Positions 49,139 through 58,144 are shown, counted from the first letter of the stretch. The stretch is 64,000 nt of DNA from Streptomyces sp. NBC_01288 (GCF_035982055.1 NZ_CP108427.1:4773001-4837000), one strand, 5' to 3'. The notes: a model not told the origin generated them from the sequence alone. A program made the numbers and translations.

Positions 49139-49780
49139 TTATCCCGTCGTGCCGGGGCCGGTCCTCGGGTCGAGCGCGCTGTCGTAGGGCGCGACCCAGA
49201 AGAACTCGCCGGTCTCGTCGTAGGCGTAGAGCAGTCCGGTGCTGCCACTGGCGAGGGCGCCCTCACCGGAGTCGCCGCCCGTCTGCCGGACCTGGACCAC
49301 CGCGGCCGAGCCGTCCGCCGACCTGACCTCCGCCTGGCCGAACCCCGCGTCGACCCGCCCGGTGCGGATCGTGCAGGTCAGCCCGACGAAGTCCAGCCGG
49401 GACGGCCCGTGTTCGTCGGGGAACAGGCGGTGCAGGGGTCGTACGAACAGCTTGGTCGCCCGCCAGGAGACGTACACCGTGCCGATCAGCACGACCGCCC
49501 CGACCAGGGCCCCGACCGGGCCGGACGGGACGAGCAGCACGCTCGCGCAGTAGCTGATCAGCCAGCCGACGGCGGTGAACAGCGAGAAGGCGAGGGTCAC
49601 CGGAACTCCGCCGAGCCCCCAACCGTCGCCGTGCGCACGGGAGTTGAGGTGGGCATGGGCGTGTCCGTGGGCGTCCGCCGCGCCCAGCGCAACCAGCAGC
49701 CAGAACAGGACGACCACGGTGAGCGCGGCGGTGAAGACGACGGTGGGAAAACCGGTCGCGGCAGCGAAGAACGCCCCCAT
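49139..49780 (-). CDS. YqiJ/NfeD-like OB-fold membrane protein (flotillin partner)
   Basis: 213 aa from ATG 49780. Three membrane helices (FPTVVFTAALTVVVLFWLLVA, VTLAFSLFTAVGWLISYCAS and VGALVGAVVLIGTVYVSWRA) frame a His-rich loop HGHAHAHLNSRAH that could bind metal. The C-terminal ~80 residues (LDFVGLTCTIRTGRVDAGFG ... AVVQVRQT) form an OB fold as in YqiJ and NfeD. YqiJ-flotillin pairs are known in enterobacteria and NfeD-flotillin pairs in Bacillus. Here a Streptomyces version is coupled to flotillin and the AAA ATPase. Confidence 0.8.
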   Translation of the reverse strand: MGAFFAAATGFPTVVFTAALTVVVLFWLLVALGAADAHGHAHAHLNSRAHGDGWGLGGVPVTLAFSLFTAVGWLISYCASVLLVPSGPVGALVGAVVLIGTVYVSWRATKLFVRPLHRLFPDEHGPSRLDFVGLTCTIRTGRVDAGFGQAEVRSADGSAAVVQVRQTGGDSGEGALASGSTGLLYAYDETGEFFWVAPYDSALDPRTGPGTTG

Positions 49781-49850
49781 GATCCCGGCCCCCCGTTCCC
49801 TGTCCGCTGTGTCCACGACGCGTCAAAACTTCCGGGGACGCGCGGATCGT

Positions 49851-49892
49851 GGTTCCGGTGCCGTACACCTGCCGGTGTCCGGCACCGGAACC
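49851..49892. promoter_or_regulatory. Strong inverted repeat between divergent genes
   Basis: GGTTCCGGTGCCGTACACC and GGTGTCCGGCACCGGAACC, 19-bp arms with a single mismatch and a TGCC loop. It is 70 bp upstream of the NfeD-like start and 144 bp upstream of the PucR-type start, so it is more likely an operator or mRNA leader structure than a terminator. Confidence 0.5.
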
Positions 49893-50035
49893 TTCCGCGG
49901 TGCTCCCCTGGCGCCATGGTGCACGCGGGGTGCACGCCCGCGCATTGCCGGAACCCGGCAGTGTTCATTAGGGTCTTGATGCCGGTGACGCGCTAAGAAA
50001 GCGTCACCAGGGCGTCAAGAAAACAGGGGGCGGAG

Positions 50036-51094
50036 TTGCCGGAACGCGACATACCTGAGCAGTATCTGGCGGGGTACGCGTCGCTCCTGGCGGAGGTCGC
50101 CGACACCGGACGCCGCCTGAACCGGGCCGAGTTGGAGGCCCGCCGCACCCTGGGCGAGCAGGCGGCCGAGGCCGGTCACGGACTGCGCTCCCTGGTCAAC
50201 GCCCATCTCGCGGCCACCCGCGCCGCCTGGCCGGACACCCCCGGTTCCGCCGACTGCACCCTTGCCGCGGTACAGCAGGTGGTCGACGCCTTCGCCGAGG
50301 GCTACGAACGCGCGCAGCGCCTCGCCGTACGCCAAGAGGAGGCGGCGCGGCGGGAGTTCATCGACGACCTGCTCTACGGCCGCAGCGATCTGGGCCGGCT
50401 CGCGGAACGCGCCGAGCGCTTCGGCCTGCGCCTCTCCCACTCGCACGCGGTCGCCGTGGTCCAGGGCCCGACGCCGTACGACGAGAGCGCGCCGGTGCCG
50501 CGTCAGGTGGAGCGCGCGATGATCAGCCGTTTCGGCGACCGCAACATCCTGCTCACCACGAAGGCCGGCCGGATGCTGTGTGTCGCGCCCGGCGACCAGG
50601 ACGACATCCTCGCCCACTTCGCCAAGCAGTCCTACGCCGCCGCGGAGGGCACCCGCGCGGCGATCGGCCGGCCGCAGCCGGGCGCGGGCGGGATCGTCCA
50701 GTCGTACGAGGAGGCCCTGAACACGCTCGAACTGGCCGAGCGGCTCGACCTGGAGGGCCCCCTCCTGCGCGCCGCCGACCTGCTGGTCTATCCGGTGCTC
50801 ACACGCGACCGGCAGGCGATGACGGATCTGGTCCTCGACGCGCTGGGCCCGCTGACCAGGGCGCGCGGCGGTGCGCGGCCGCTGCTGGACACCCTGTCGA
50901 CGTACTTCGACTCCGGTTGTGTGGCGGCGGAGTCCGCGCGCCGGCTCTCGCTGAGCGTGCGCGCGCTGACCTACCGGCTGGAGCGCATCCATCAGCTGAC
51001 CGGCGCGGACCCGGCGGACCCCGGCCAGCGGTACACGCTACAGACCGCGGTCATCGGGGCCCGGCTGCTGGACTGGCCCGACAAGGAGCTGTGA
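50036..51094 (+). CDS. PucR/CdaR-type regulator
   Basis: 352 aa, starting at TTG 50036 with AGGGGGCGG close upstream. The N-terminus (EQYLAGYASLLAEVADTGRR, then RRTLGEQAAEAGHGLRSLVN) is an RsbR-like helical domain. A central GGDEF-like/CdaR region follows (ILLTTKAGRMLCVAPGDQ, SYEEALNTLELAERLDLEGP). The C-terminal PucR HTH_30 is LLDTLSTYFDSGCVAAESAR, RLSLSVRALTYRLERIHQLT. Homologues regulate purine or other catabolic operons, but no target genes are nearby. The rare TTG start may lower translation. Confidence 0.88.
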   Translation: MPERDIPEQYLAGYASLLAEVADTGRRLNRAELEARRTLGEQAAEAGHGLRSLVNAHLAATRAAWPDTPGSADCTLAAVQQVVDAFAEGYERAQRLAVRQEEAARREFIDDLLYGRSDLGRLAERAERFGLRLSHSHAVAVVQGPTPYDESAPVPRQVERAMISRFGDRNILLTTKAGRMLCVAPGDQDDILAHFAKQSYAAAEGTRAAIGRPQPGAGGIVQSYEEALNTLELAERLDLEGPLLRAADLLVYPVLTRDRQAMTDLVLDALGPLTRARGGARPLLDTLSTYFDSGCVAAESARRLSLSVRALTYRLERIHQLTGADPADPGQRYTLQTAVIGARLLDWPDKEL

Positions 51095-51184
51095 GGAGCC
51101 GGTACGCAAAGAGCGACCTCGCGCCCGGATGGATCTTCGGCGGCGTGGTCGCTCGGGGTGTGCGGGGACGTGCGGGCGGAGGCG

Positions 51185-51523
51185 TCAGCCCAGGGTGGTG
51201 CCGATGTACGAGGACGAGTCCGGGCCGGAGTCCGTGGGGTTCTCCGTGGCGGGAGCCGGTGCGGGCGCCGGGGTGGCGGGCGCGGGCGGGTTCTCGTGGC
51301 AGGTGAAGCCGAGCCGGGAGAGGGCCCTGGTCACCTCGAAGGCGGTGAAGTCACGGCGGTCCTGCTTGGTGATCACCTCGCCGACCTGCTTGACCGGGTA
51401 CAGCTTGCGGCTGATGACGGCGCACTGGCCGGTGACGGGCTGCTCCGGGCGGATGCCCTTGAGCATCTCCTCCACCTCGCTCTTCGTCAGATCGAAGGGG
51501 TAACGGGCGATCACGCAGCGCAT
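51185..51523 (-). CDS. SCO5918-family protein
   Basis: 112 aa: MRCVIARYPFDLTKSEVEEM, LKGIRPEQPVTGQCAVISRK, LYPVKQVGEVITKQDRRDFT, then a Pro/Ala-rich disordered tail. Family members sit next to cold-shock protein genes in Streptomyces, as here (csp is 170 bp upstream on the same strand). The name comes from S. coelicolor SCO5918; function unknown, perhaps RNA-related. Three near-repeats of ggccgaagaacggc lie between it and the csp terminator. Confidence 0.8.
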   Translation of the reverse strand: MRCVIARYPFDLTKSEVEEMLKGIRPEQPVTGQCAVISRKLYPVKQVGEVITKQDRRDFTAFEVTRALSRLGFTCHENPPAPATPAPAPAPATENPTDSGPDSSSYIGTTLG

Positions 51524-51645
51524 GGTGCCTCACCTAGGGGTTCGAGCGGGCGGAGAGGGGAGGATTTCTCCGCGGGGAATGCGGAAGAACGGCCGAAGAA
51601 CGGCGGGTGGCCGAAGAACGGCAAGTAAATGAGCAGATACGAAAA

Positions 51646-51672
51646 GGGACCCGCACCCAAGGTGCGGGCCCC
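51646..51672 (-). terminator. Rho-independent terminator of the cold-shock gene
   Basis: On the minus strand GGGGCCCGCACC-TTG-GGTGCGGGTCCC, a 12-bp stem with one G-U pair, followed by TTTTCG. It starts 21 bp after the csp stop. Confidence 0.9.
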
Positions 51673-51692
51673 TGTTTCGCAGCTTCGCGTGC

Positions 51693-51896
51693 TTAGGCGG
51701 GAACGATGTTCTCCGCCTGCGGGCCCTTCTGGCCCTGCGTGATGTCGAAGGTCACCTTCTGACCCTCCTGCAGCTCGCGGAAGCCCTGGGTGGCGATGTT
51801 CGAGTAGTGGGCGAAGACGTCAGCGCCGCCGCCGTCCTGCTCGATGAAGCCGAAGCCCTTTTCCGCGTTGAACCACTTCACGGTACCGGTGGCCAT
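51693..51896 (-). CDS. Cold-shock protein (CspA family)
   Basis: 67 aa, single CSD OB fold. RNP1 is GFGFIEQ and RNP2 is VFAHYSNI; it starts MATGTVKWFNAEKGFGFIEQ. It is an RNA chaperone. The SD AGGAG precedes ATG 51896, and ~200 bp upstream are free of genes; a long structured 5' leader is expected. Strongly expressed gene by codon usage. Confidence 0.97.
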   Translation of the reverse strand: MATGTVKWFNAEKGFGFIEQDGGGADVFAHYSNIATQGFRELQEGQKVTFDITQGQKGPQAENIVPA

Positions 51897-52108
51897 GTCT
51901 TAACTCCTAGGCAGTGCACGAGATCCGCACTTTACGAATCTCCTCCATCGCCGTGATGATCACCTGCACCGGAGGTCCGGTTCAAAATTGGCAACCACAA
52001 CTGCAACTGAAGTCAGCCTAGCACGGAACCCTTTTCCGCGACGGGGGAAAGGGGCTCGAAAAGCACCGCCCGAAACGGTGAATTTCTGTTTCGGAGACAT
52101 CAGGTTTT

Positions 52109-52435
52109 CTACCGATGGGATGAGCTGCGCAGCTCCTCGTTGACGCGCAGGGCCTCGTCCAGCCGGTCCTCCAGGCTGATGATGCGGCACGCGGCCTCGA
52201 TGGGCGTTCCCTGGTCGACCAGCTCGCGCGCGCGGGAGGCCGTACGGAGCTGATGGCGCGAGTAGCGGCGGTGACCGCCGTCCGACCGCGTCGGGGTGAT
52301 CAGCCCGGCCTCACCCAGTGACCGGAGGAAACCGGGGGTGGAGGAGATCAGCTCGGCGGCCCGGCCCATGGTGTAGGCGGGGTAGTCGTCGTCGTCGAGC
52401 CGGTCGGCCGTGGGCTGCTGGCTTTCTGCGGGCAT
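52109..52435 (-). CDS. MerR-family regulator
   Basis: 108 aa from ATG 52435. The HTH (YTMGRAAELISSTPGFLRSL, GEAGLITPTRSDGGHRRYSR, HQLRTASRARELVDQGTPIE) is classic MerR; a short C-terminal coiled coil (DRLDEALRVNEELRSSS) dimerises it. There is no effector domain or metal-binding Cys, similar to short MerR proteins of streptomycetes. It precedes csp by ~210 bp on the same strand and may regulate it, by position only. Confidence 0.88.
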   Translation of the reverse strand: MPAESQQPTADRLDDDDYPAYTMGRAAELISSTPGFLRSLGEAGLITPTRSDGGHRRYSRHQLRTASRARELVDQGTPIEAACRIISLEDRLDEALRVNEELRSSSHR

Positions 52436-52569
52436 GTACACCTTTCCTGCGGGCCGCCCGGGCGGGATCGGCCTGCCGCGGGAGCTGGTTCCCCCGTACG
52501 GGAACTCTAGTCGCACCCGGGGAATCTCTGTGGCGGCGAGCACAGATGTTCTGACGCCGGTCGACGCTC

Positions 52570-53370
52570 TCAGGGGGCCAGAACCAGCACCCGGCAGGCG
52601 CCCGGAAGCCGTGGATCAAGACCGTCGGGGCCCCGCAGGGAGCTCCGTTCGGGTGCTCTCACGGGGTCCGACGGGGCTCCCGCGACGTCCTGCCAGCCCC
52701 ACGCCCGGTACGCCGACAGGGTCTCGGTGTCGGTGCGGGGCACCAGGGTGACGCCGAGGGCCGGCGCGTGATCGGCGAGCAGCCGGCGTTGCAGGCGCCG
52801 GGCGAGGTTCCACTCCCGGTCCTGGTAGTGGGTGCGCACGCGGGGCGGGACGACGATCCCGGAGACCGCGAAGAGTCCCCCGGTGACCGCGAGGCCGTGC
52901 AGCAGCCGGGGCAGCCGGGTGTCGTGGCCCTGCCACCAGGGATCGGCGGCGCGCACGGGGAAGCCGTAGGCGCAGGCCGTCAGGGTCGTGTTCTCGGCGA
53001 TCAGGAGGGTGAAACCGGGGCGCCGGACGTCACCGGCCAGGCGTCGCAGGAAGGCGGTGCGGGAACGGTTGCCCCTGCGGGTCCCGCCGCAGGTCTCCTC
53101 GTACAGCACGCCGAGGTCCTGGAAGCGGTCCTCGATCTGGCGGCGGCTGAGGGGGCGGACGCGGTCCCCTTCCCAGGGGGACGGGCCGCGCTCGCGGTTG
53201 GACGCGCCGCGTTCCCCGCTGGACGTACCCCGCTCATGGCCGGACGGGCCGGGCTCGTGGCCGGATGCGGGCCACGTCGTCTCCCAGCTCGCCGTACCGG
53301 CACCGCCGTGTCCGGCAGGGGCCGCGGGCGCCTCCGCGGTCACCGGCCGACCGGGCACATTCACGGTCAT
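52570..53370 (-). CDS. GNAT-like protein with repeat-containing leader
   Basis: 266 aa from ATG 53370. The first ~75 residues are low complexity, with repeats like SGHERGTSSGERGASNRERG from a ~24-bp tandem repeat (about 53180-53270). The rest (RPLSRRQIEDRFQDLGVLYE, GFTLLIAENTTLTACAYGFP, GLFAVSGIVVPPRVRTHYQD, REWNLARRLQRRLLADHAPA, VPRTDTETLSAYRAWGWQDV) follows GNAT strand-helix order, lacking an obvious acetyl-CoA R/Q-x-x-G-x-G/A loop. It may have lost activity. Substrate unknown. Confidence 0.65.
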   Translation of the reverse strand: MTVNVPGRPVTAEAPAAPAGHGGAGTASWETTWPASGHEPGPSGHERGTSSGERGASNRERGPSPWEGDRVRPLSRRQIEDRFQDLGVLYEETCGGTRRGNRSRTAFLRRLAGDVRRPGFTLLIAENTTLTACAYGFPVRAADPWWQGHDTRLPRLLHGLAVTGGLFAVSGIVVPPRVRTHYQDREWNLARRLQRRLLADHAPALGVTLVPRTDTETLSAYRAWGWQDVAGAPSDPVRAPERSSLRGPDGLDPRLPGACRVLVLAP

Positions 53371-53658
53371 GGGCTGAGCCCTGCCCCGGGCGCGGACACA
53401 TCCGCCCCGGCGTCGTGGTTCGCCGAGAACGGCACCGGTGCGGTCCGGTGCGCGAGAAATCCTCGGTCCTTTCACGGTACGCCCGCGGACCGCGGAGGGC
53501 CTCGGAGTGCCTCCGGCGCAGGCCGGTCCGCCCGGGCCGGGAGTACGGTGAGGGGTACCGGGAGTTCTCCGCACCTCGGCTCTGGCGCCGTCGTCGTTCC
53601 CAGTGCACCACGGCACCGGACCGCCGCACGACGGACGGCCGGGGACAGGGACCGCGAC

Positions 53659-54102
53659 ATGAACGCGCCCACGGACACCCATAGTTCGCCCGCCTCGGAC
53701 ACCGACGCCTCTTCCACGGACGTGGAGCAGACCGCCCCGCCCGCCCTCCGGCTGCGCCTCGCCGCCCACACCTCCGTACCGCGCCGCCTCGACGGAGCCT
53801 GGTGGCCGCACTCCTACGACGTCCTCACCGAGGTGCCGCGGCTGCTCGCCGGGCTGCCCCGGACCTGGGGCCACATCGTCAGCGTGATGGTGAACGGGCG
53901 GGTCTGGTCGACCGCCCCGGGCCGGATGCTGGTGGCCAACCAGGTCGTACGGCTGCACCGGACCACCGCCGTGCACGCCCCGAACACCGTCGTCCTGCTC
54001 GCGCCGGGGCGCGGCCGGTGGGACCTGCTGGTCGTACCGCCGGAGCTGGCGGAGGAGGCGGCCGAGCCGATCATGGCCGCCGCGATCGCCAACGTCCTCT
54101 GA
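53659..54102 (+). CDS. DUF5994 family protein
   Basis: 147 aa. After an acidic disordered leader: RRLDGAWWPHSYDVLTEVPR, LLAGLPRTWGHIVSVMVNGR, VVLLAPGRGRWDLLVVPPEL. 'LDGAWWP' with 'RWDLLVVPP' is the DUF5994 signature; small soluble actinobacterial proteins of unknown function. ATG 53659 lies after 290 bp of non-coding, shared with the divergent GNAT-like gene. Confidence 0.82.
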   Translation: MNAPTDTHSSPASDTDASSTDVEQTAPPALRLRLAAHTSVPRRLDGAWWPHSYDVLTEVPRLLAGLPRTWGHIVSVMVNGRVWSTAPGRMLVANQVVRLHRTTAVHAPNTVVLLAPGRGRWDLLVVPPELAEEAAEPIMAAAIANVL

Positions 54103-54129
54103 AACCAGGCCGGTTACTGGTCCCAGCTG

Positions 54130-54942
54130 TTACTGGTTCCAGCTCTCGTCGTACGGGTCCTTCGGCGTCGGGACCGGTTTGGCCTGGGTGACCTGGAAGT
54201 AGGGGATCGGGCGGTTGTTGATGGGGTCCTTGGTCTGCTTGGGGGTGTAGGTGCCGGTGATCTCCAGCCAGGTGTCCGGCTGAAGTACCGGCGGGATCTT
54301 GCCGGTCAGGGCGATCTTCACCGGCTGGGCGTCCGCGGCACAGCAGTTGAGGGCCATGCGGACGAGGAACGGGGAGCCCGACTTGTCCAGCGCGACGAAG
54401 CCGGTGACCTTCAACTGCCGGGTGCCCAAGGACCGTCCGTGGTCGTAGACCGCGCGGCTCGCGTAGTCGACCAGGCCGAGGGTGAGCGGGTTGCTGTCGG
54501 GGAGCTTGAGAAGGCCGTACGGCTGCTGGAGGGCTGTGCCGGTGCGGACCGCGCTGTAGGAGCCGAGGGCCGGCGGGGCGACCAGGATCAGGGCGAAGAG
54601 GGGGAGGATCAGGAGCCAGGAGATACGGGGTTCGCGGTGGACGTGTCCCTTGTGGGCCTCGTCTCCCTTGTGAGCCTCGTCCTCGGCGTGGTCCTCCGCG
54701 TGGGCTTCCGTGTGGGCTTCCGTGTGTGCCGTGTGCGCTTCCGCCTGGGCCTTCTCCAGCCGCGTCCGGCGCCACTCGTACCAGGCCGTGGCCAGTGCGG
54801 TGACGATGAGGACCGCGCCGGAGAGCAGCAGGAGCGGTTGGAGGCCTGCCTTGACGTAGCGCAGGTAGAGGTTGGTGAAGCCCGCGTGCAGGAGGGCCGC
54901 GCCGACGAGGAACAGGACCGCCGCCTGTGCCTGCCGGTTCAC
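54130..54942 (-). CDS. TIGR03943-family (YcgQ-like) membrane protein
   Basis: 270 aa from GTG 54942, overlapping the permease stop (GTGA). Two N-terminal helices (AAVLFLVGAALLHAGFTNLY, LQPLLLLSGAVLIVTALATA), a ~35-residue His/Glu-rich cytoplasmic segment (AHTEAHTEAHAEDHAEDEAH) that may bind metal, a third helix (WLLILPLFALILVAPPALG) and an exported domain. That domain has LVRMALNCCAADAQPVKIAL, the family's Cys-Cys motif, and ITGTYTPKQTKDPINNRPIP. Always paired with a DUF318-type permease. Probably assists it in metal or thiol transport; unproven. Confidence 0.88.
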   Translation of the reverse strand: MNRQAQAAVLFLVGAALLHAGFTNLYLRYVKAGLQPLLLLSGAVLIVTALATAWYEWRRTRLEKAQAEAHTAHTEAHTEAHAEDHAEDEAHKGDEAHKGHVHREPRISWLLILPLFALILVAPPALGSYSAVRTGTALQQPYGLLKLPDSNPLTLGLVDYASRAVYDHGRSLGTRQLKVTGFVALDKSGSPFLVRMALNCCAADAQPVKIALTGKIPPVLQPDTWLEITGTYTPKQTKDPINNRPIPYFQVTQAKPVPTPKDPYDESWNQ

Positions 54943-56030
54943 AGGAGCACCGCCCCGGTGACGACCGCGCCCGCGATGGCGAGGACGAAGGTGGCGGGTG
55001 CGAAGCGCATCGCGAAGCCCCGGCCGAAGGTGCCCGCCTGCATGGCGAAGAGTTTCAGGTCGATCATCGGGCCCACCACCAGGAACGCGAGTTTGGCCGT
55101 GAGCGAGAACTGGGTGAGCGACGCGGCGACGAACGCGTCCGCCTCCGAGCAGATCGACAGCAGCACGGCGAGGATCGAGAGGGCGAGGATCGCGACCACC
55201 GGGTTGTCGGCGGCCGTGCGCAGCCAGCTCGCGGGTGCCACCGCCTTGAGCGTCGCCGCCGACATCGCGCCGAGGACGAGGAACCCGCCGGCCTGCATCA
55301 CGTCGTGCCGGACCGAGCCCCAGAACGCGGCCCCCCTGGTCTCCCCCTCGTGCGGCTCGTGGGCAGGCAGGCGCAGCCAGTCGGTGCGGCCGATCCGCGT
55401 CCACAGCCAGCCCATCACGCAGGCCACGAGCAGGCTGCCGGCGAACCGGGCGAGGACCATCTCGGGGTTGCGCGGGAACGCCACGGCCGTCGCCGTCAGC
55501 ACGATCGGGTTGATCGCCGGGGCGGAGAGCAGGAACGCGATCGCCGCCGCCGGGGTGACGCCCCGCCGCACCAGCGCCCCGGCCACCGGCACCGACGCAC
55601 ACTCGCAGCCGGGGAGGATCGCGCCCGCCATGCCGGCGATCGGCACGGCCAGCACGGGGTTCTTCGGCAGCGCCCGGGTGAAGAACGTCGCCGGTACGAA
55701 CACCGCGATCCCCGCCGACAGCAGCACGCCCAGCACCAGGAAGGGCAGCGCCTGCACGACCACGGCCACGAAGACCGTCATCCAGCTCTGCATCACCGGC
55801 GCGGACAGCGCCTGACGGATCGGGCCCTGCGCCAGCACCACCACGAGCAGCACCATGGTCAGCACGAGCGGCGAGTTGAACTGCCAGCCGTCCTTCGCCG
55901 CTTTGGCGGGCGCGACCGGTGACTCCTGGACGGGCACGTCCGGCTTCGCGTCCGGTTCCGCGTGCTGATTCAGGTGCGGTTCCGGCGGCGTCTCCGTGGT
56001 CGGCGCGGCTGGTTCGGTGGTGATGGCCAC
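54939..56030 (-). CDS. DUF318/ArsP-like permease (YcgR-like)
   Basis: 363 aa from GTG 56030, SD GGAGGT 7 bp upstream. About eight membrane helices after a ~50-aa Pro/Glu leader. The core motif is GAILPGCECASVPVAGALVR (the conserved C-x-C) and its repeat LSICSEADAFVAASLTQFSL, with FLLSAPAINPIVL between. ArsP relatives export organoarsenicals; the actinobacterial type with a TIGR03943 partner is uncharacterised. Coupled to the following gene by GTGA. Confidence 0.88.
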   Translation of the reverse strand: MAITTEPAAPTTETPPEPHLNQHAEPDAKPDVPVQESPVAPAKAAKDGWQFNSPLVLTMVLLVVVLAQGPIRQALSAPVMQSWMTVFVAVVVQALPFLVLGVLLSAGIAVFVPATFFTRALPKNPVLAVPIAGMAGAILPGCECASVPVAGALVRRGVTPAAAIAFLLSAPAINPIVLTATAVAFPRNPEMVLARFAGSLLVACVMGWLWTRIGRTDWLRLPAHEPHEGETRGAAFWGSVRHDVMQAGGFLVLGAMSAATLKAVAPASWLRTAADNPVVAILALSILAVLLSICSEADAFVAASLTQFSLTAKLAFLVVGPMIDLKLFAMQAGTFGRGFAMRFAPATFVLAIAGAVVTGAVLL

Positions 56031-56159
56031 GAGTGAGGTACCTCCGGCAGACGCCTGGTTTCGCGAGTTTTGCTCCCTGTCTCTGCATACGGCAGTCGGG
56101 GCACGGGTGTTCAGCGGAATACTGGAACCACCCGCCTCCTTGGGGCAGTCTTTCCCCTC

Positions 56160-58118
56160 GTGGCGAGCAGCGTTCCGAATCAGACCCCTCCGGGCAACGC
56201 CCGGGCACACATGGTGGTGTGCGGCGACGACGCGCTCGCGCACCGGCTCGCCGTCGAACTCCGCAGTGTCTACGGCGAGCAGATCACCCTCGTCGTCCCG
56301 CTCTCCGAGGCCACCGCCCGGCCGCCCGTCGTCGGCCGCGCGCGTGCCGCCTCGGCCGCGCTGCTCGACCGGGTCAACGCGGCGGTGGGCCGGACCAACG
56401 GCAACGGCGGCGGTGGCACCGCACCTGTCGCCCCCGAACCCCCGCGCGGGGAGCGGGTGTTGGAGGTCGCCGGGCTGACCGAGGCCGTGTTCGCCGAGGT
56501 GGGCGTGGAGCGGGCGACCGCGCTGGCCCTCGTCTATGACGACGACGAGACGAACATCCGCGCCGCCCTGACCGCCCGCCGCCTCAACCCCCGTATCCGG
56601 CTGGTGATCCGCCTCTACAACCGGCGGCTGGGCCAGCACATCGAGGAACTCCTCGACCAGGCCGCCGCGTTGGCGACCGGTGACGGGGCGGGCGGCGGGC
56701 CCGGTGCCGGGTTCGACGCGTCCACCACCGTGCTCTCCGACGCCGACACCGCCGCGCCCGCGCTGGCCGCCACCGCCCTCGCCGGTACCAGCAAGGTCGT
56801 CCAGACCGACGGGCTGCTGCTGCGCGCGGTGGAACGGCCGCCGCCGGGGCCCGGGCAGGTCGCCGATCCTGGCCTTGCCACGCTCGCCCTGCTCTCGGCG
56901 ACCAGCAGCGACCCGGCCGGCGCGGACGGCTCCGAGGGCATGGGCGAACACGGCCCGCGCCTGCTGCCCGACGCGGCGGCCGTCGCCTCCGCCACCGGGC
57001 GCGGGACCGTCGTCCTGGAGCAGGTGTCGTACGCCGGACCGCAGTTGCCGGTCGGGCGCGGGGGCGGTGTCGTCCCGGCGTGGTCCTCGCTCTTCTCGCG
57101 GCGGCTGCGGTGGTCGCTGGCGGGCATGGTGGCGTGCGTGATCGCGCTCGCCGTGTCGCTGTGGCTGGTGACCCAGGTCCATCCCGTGACCGCCTTCTAT
57201 CTGACGCTGCTCGATCTCTTCGCGATCGACGACCCCGCGATCGGGGCGCCGTTGGGACGGCAAATCCTTCAACTCCTCTCCGGTCTCGTCGGGTTGCTGA
57301 TGCTGCCGGTACTGCTGGCCGCCGTGCTGGAAGCGCTGGGCACCTTCCGTACGGCGTCCGCGTTGCGCAAGCCGCCGCGGGGGCTCGGCGGGCATGTCGT
57401 GCTGCTCGGGCTCGGCAAGATCGGCACCCGGGTGCTGACCCGGCTGCGCGAACTCAACATCCCCGTGGTGTGCGTCGAGGCCGACCCCGAGGCCCGCGGG
57501 CTCGCGGTCGCGCGCCGGCTGCGGGTGCCGGTGATCCTGGGTGACGTCACCCAGGAGGGCGTCCTGGAATCCGCCAAGGTCAACCGCGCCCACGCCCTCC
57601 TCGCGGTCACCAGCTCCGACACGACGAACCTCGAAGCGGTGCTGTACGCCCGTTCCGTGCGACCGGATCTACGGGTCGTGCTCCGGCTGTACGACGACGA
57701 CTTCGCGACCGCCGTGTACCGGACCCTGCGGGCCGCGCACCCCGGCGCCCTGACCCGGAGCCGGAGCGTGTCCCACCTGGCCGCGCCTGCCTTTGCCGGA
57801 GCGATGATGGGGCGGCAGATCCTGGGCGCGATCCCTGTCGAGCGGCGGGTGTTGCTGTTCGCGGCGATGACCGTGGGCGGGCATCCCCAGCTGGAGGGCA
57901 AGACGATCGCCGAGGCGTTCCGGGCGGGGTCGTGGCGGGTCCTTGCGCTGGACACGGCGACGCGGGACGCCTCCGAGGACGTACGGCGGTCGGGGCTGGT
58001 CTGGGACCTCCCCGACACGTATGTCCTGCGGGACTCGGACCGGGTTGTGCTGGCGGCTACTCGGCGGGGGCTGGCGGAGTTGCTGGGGCGGCGACCCCGG
58101 GATCGGGCGGGGACGTAG
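56160..58118 (+). CDS. Double RCK/TrkA-N potassium-channel-like protein (CASTOR/POLLUX-like)
   Basis: 652 aa from GTG 56160. The N-terminal region resembles a TrkA-N/RCK domain (HMVVCGDDALAHRLAVELRS, LVYDDDETNIRAALTARRLN). Two membrane helices (LAGMVACVIALAVSLWLVTQ, ILQLLSGLVGLLMLPVLLAA) flank a pore-like loop (FYLTLLDLFAIDDPAIGAP) lacking GYG. A canonical Rossmann RCK follows (GHVVLLGLGKIGTRVLTRLR). The layout is that of ion-channel RCK proteins; ion selectivity cannot be read. A 25-bp tandem duplication straddles its stop codon. Confidence 0.83.
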   Translation: MASSVPNQTPPGNARAHMVVCGDDALAHRLAVELRSVYGEQITLVVPLSEATARPPVVGRARAASAALLDRVNAAVGRTNGNGGGGTAPVAPEPPRGERVLEVAGLTEAVFAEVGVERATALALVYDDDETNIRAALTARRLNPRIRLVIRLYNRRLGQHIEELLDQAAALATGDGAGGGPGAGFDASTTVLSDADTAAPALAATALAGTSKVVQTDGLLLRAVERPPPGPGQVADPGLATLALLSATSSDPAGADGSEGMGEHGPRLLPDAAAVASATGRGTVVLEQVSYAGPQLPVGRGGGVVPAWSSLFSRRLRWSLAGMVACVIALAVSLWLVTQVHPVTAFYLTLLDLFAIDDPAIGAPLGRQILQLLSGLVGLLMLPVLLAAVLEALGTFRTASALRKPPRGLGGHVVLLGLGKIGTRVLTRLRELNIPVVCVEADPEARGLAVARRLRVPVILGDVTQEGVLESAKVNRAHALLAVTSSDTTNLEAVLYARSVRPDLRVVLRLYDDDFATAVYRTLRAAHPGALTRSRSVSHLAAPAFAGAMMGRQILGAIPVERRVLLFAAMTVGGHPQLEGKTIAEAFRAGSWRVLALDTATRDASEDVRRSGLVWDLPDTYVLRDSDRVVLAATRRGLAELLGRRPRDRAGT

Positions 58119-58144
58119 GGAGCGGGGCCGGGCGGGGACGTAGG

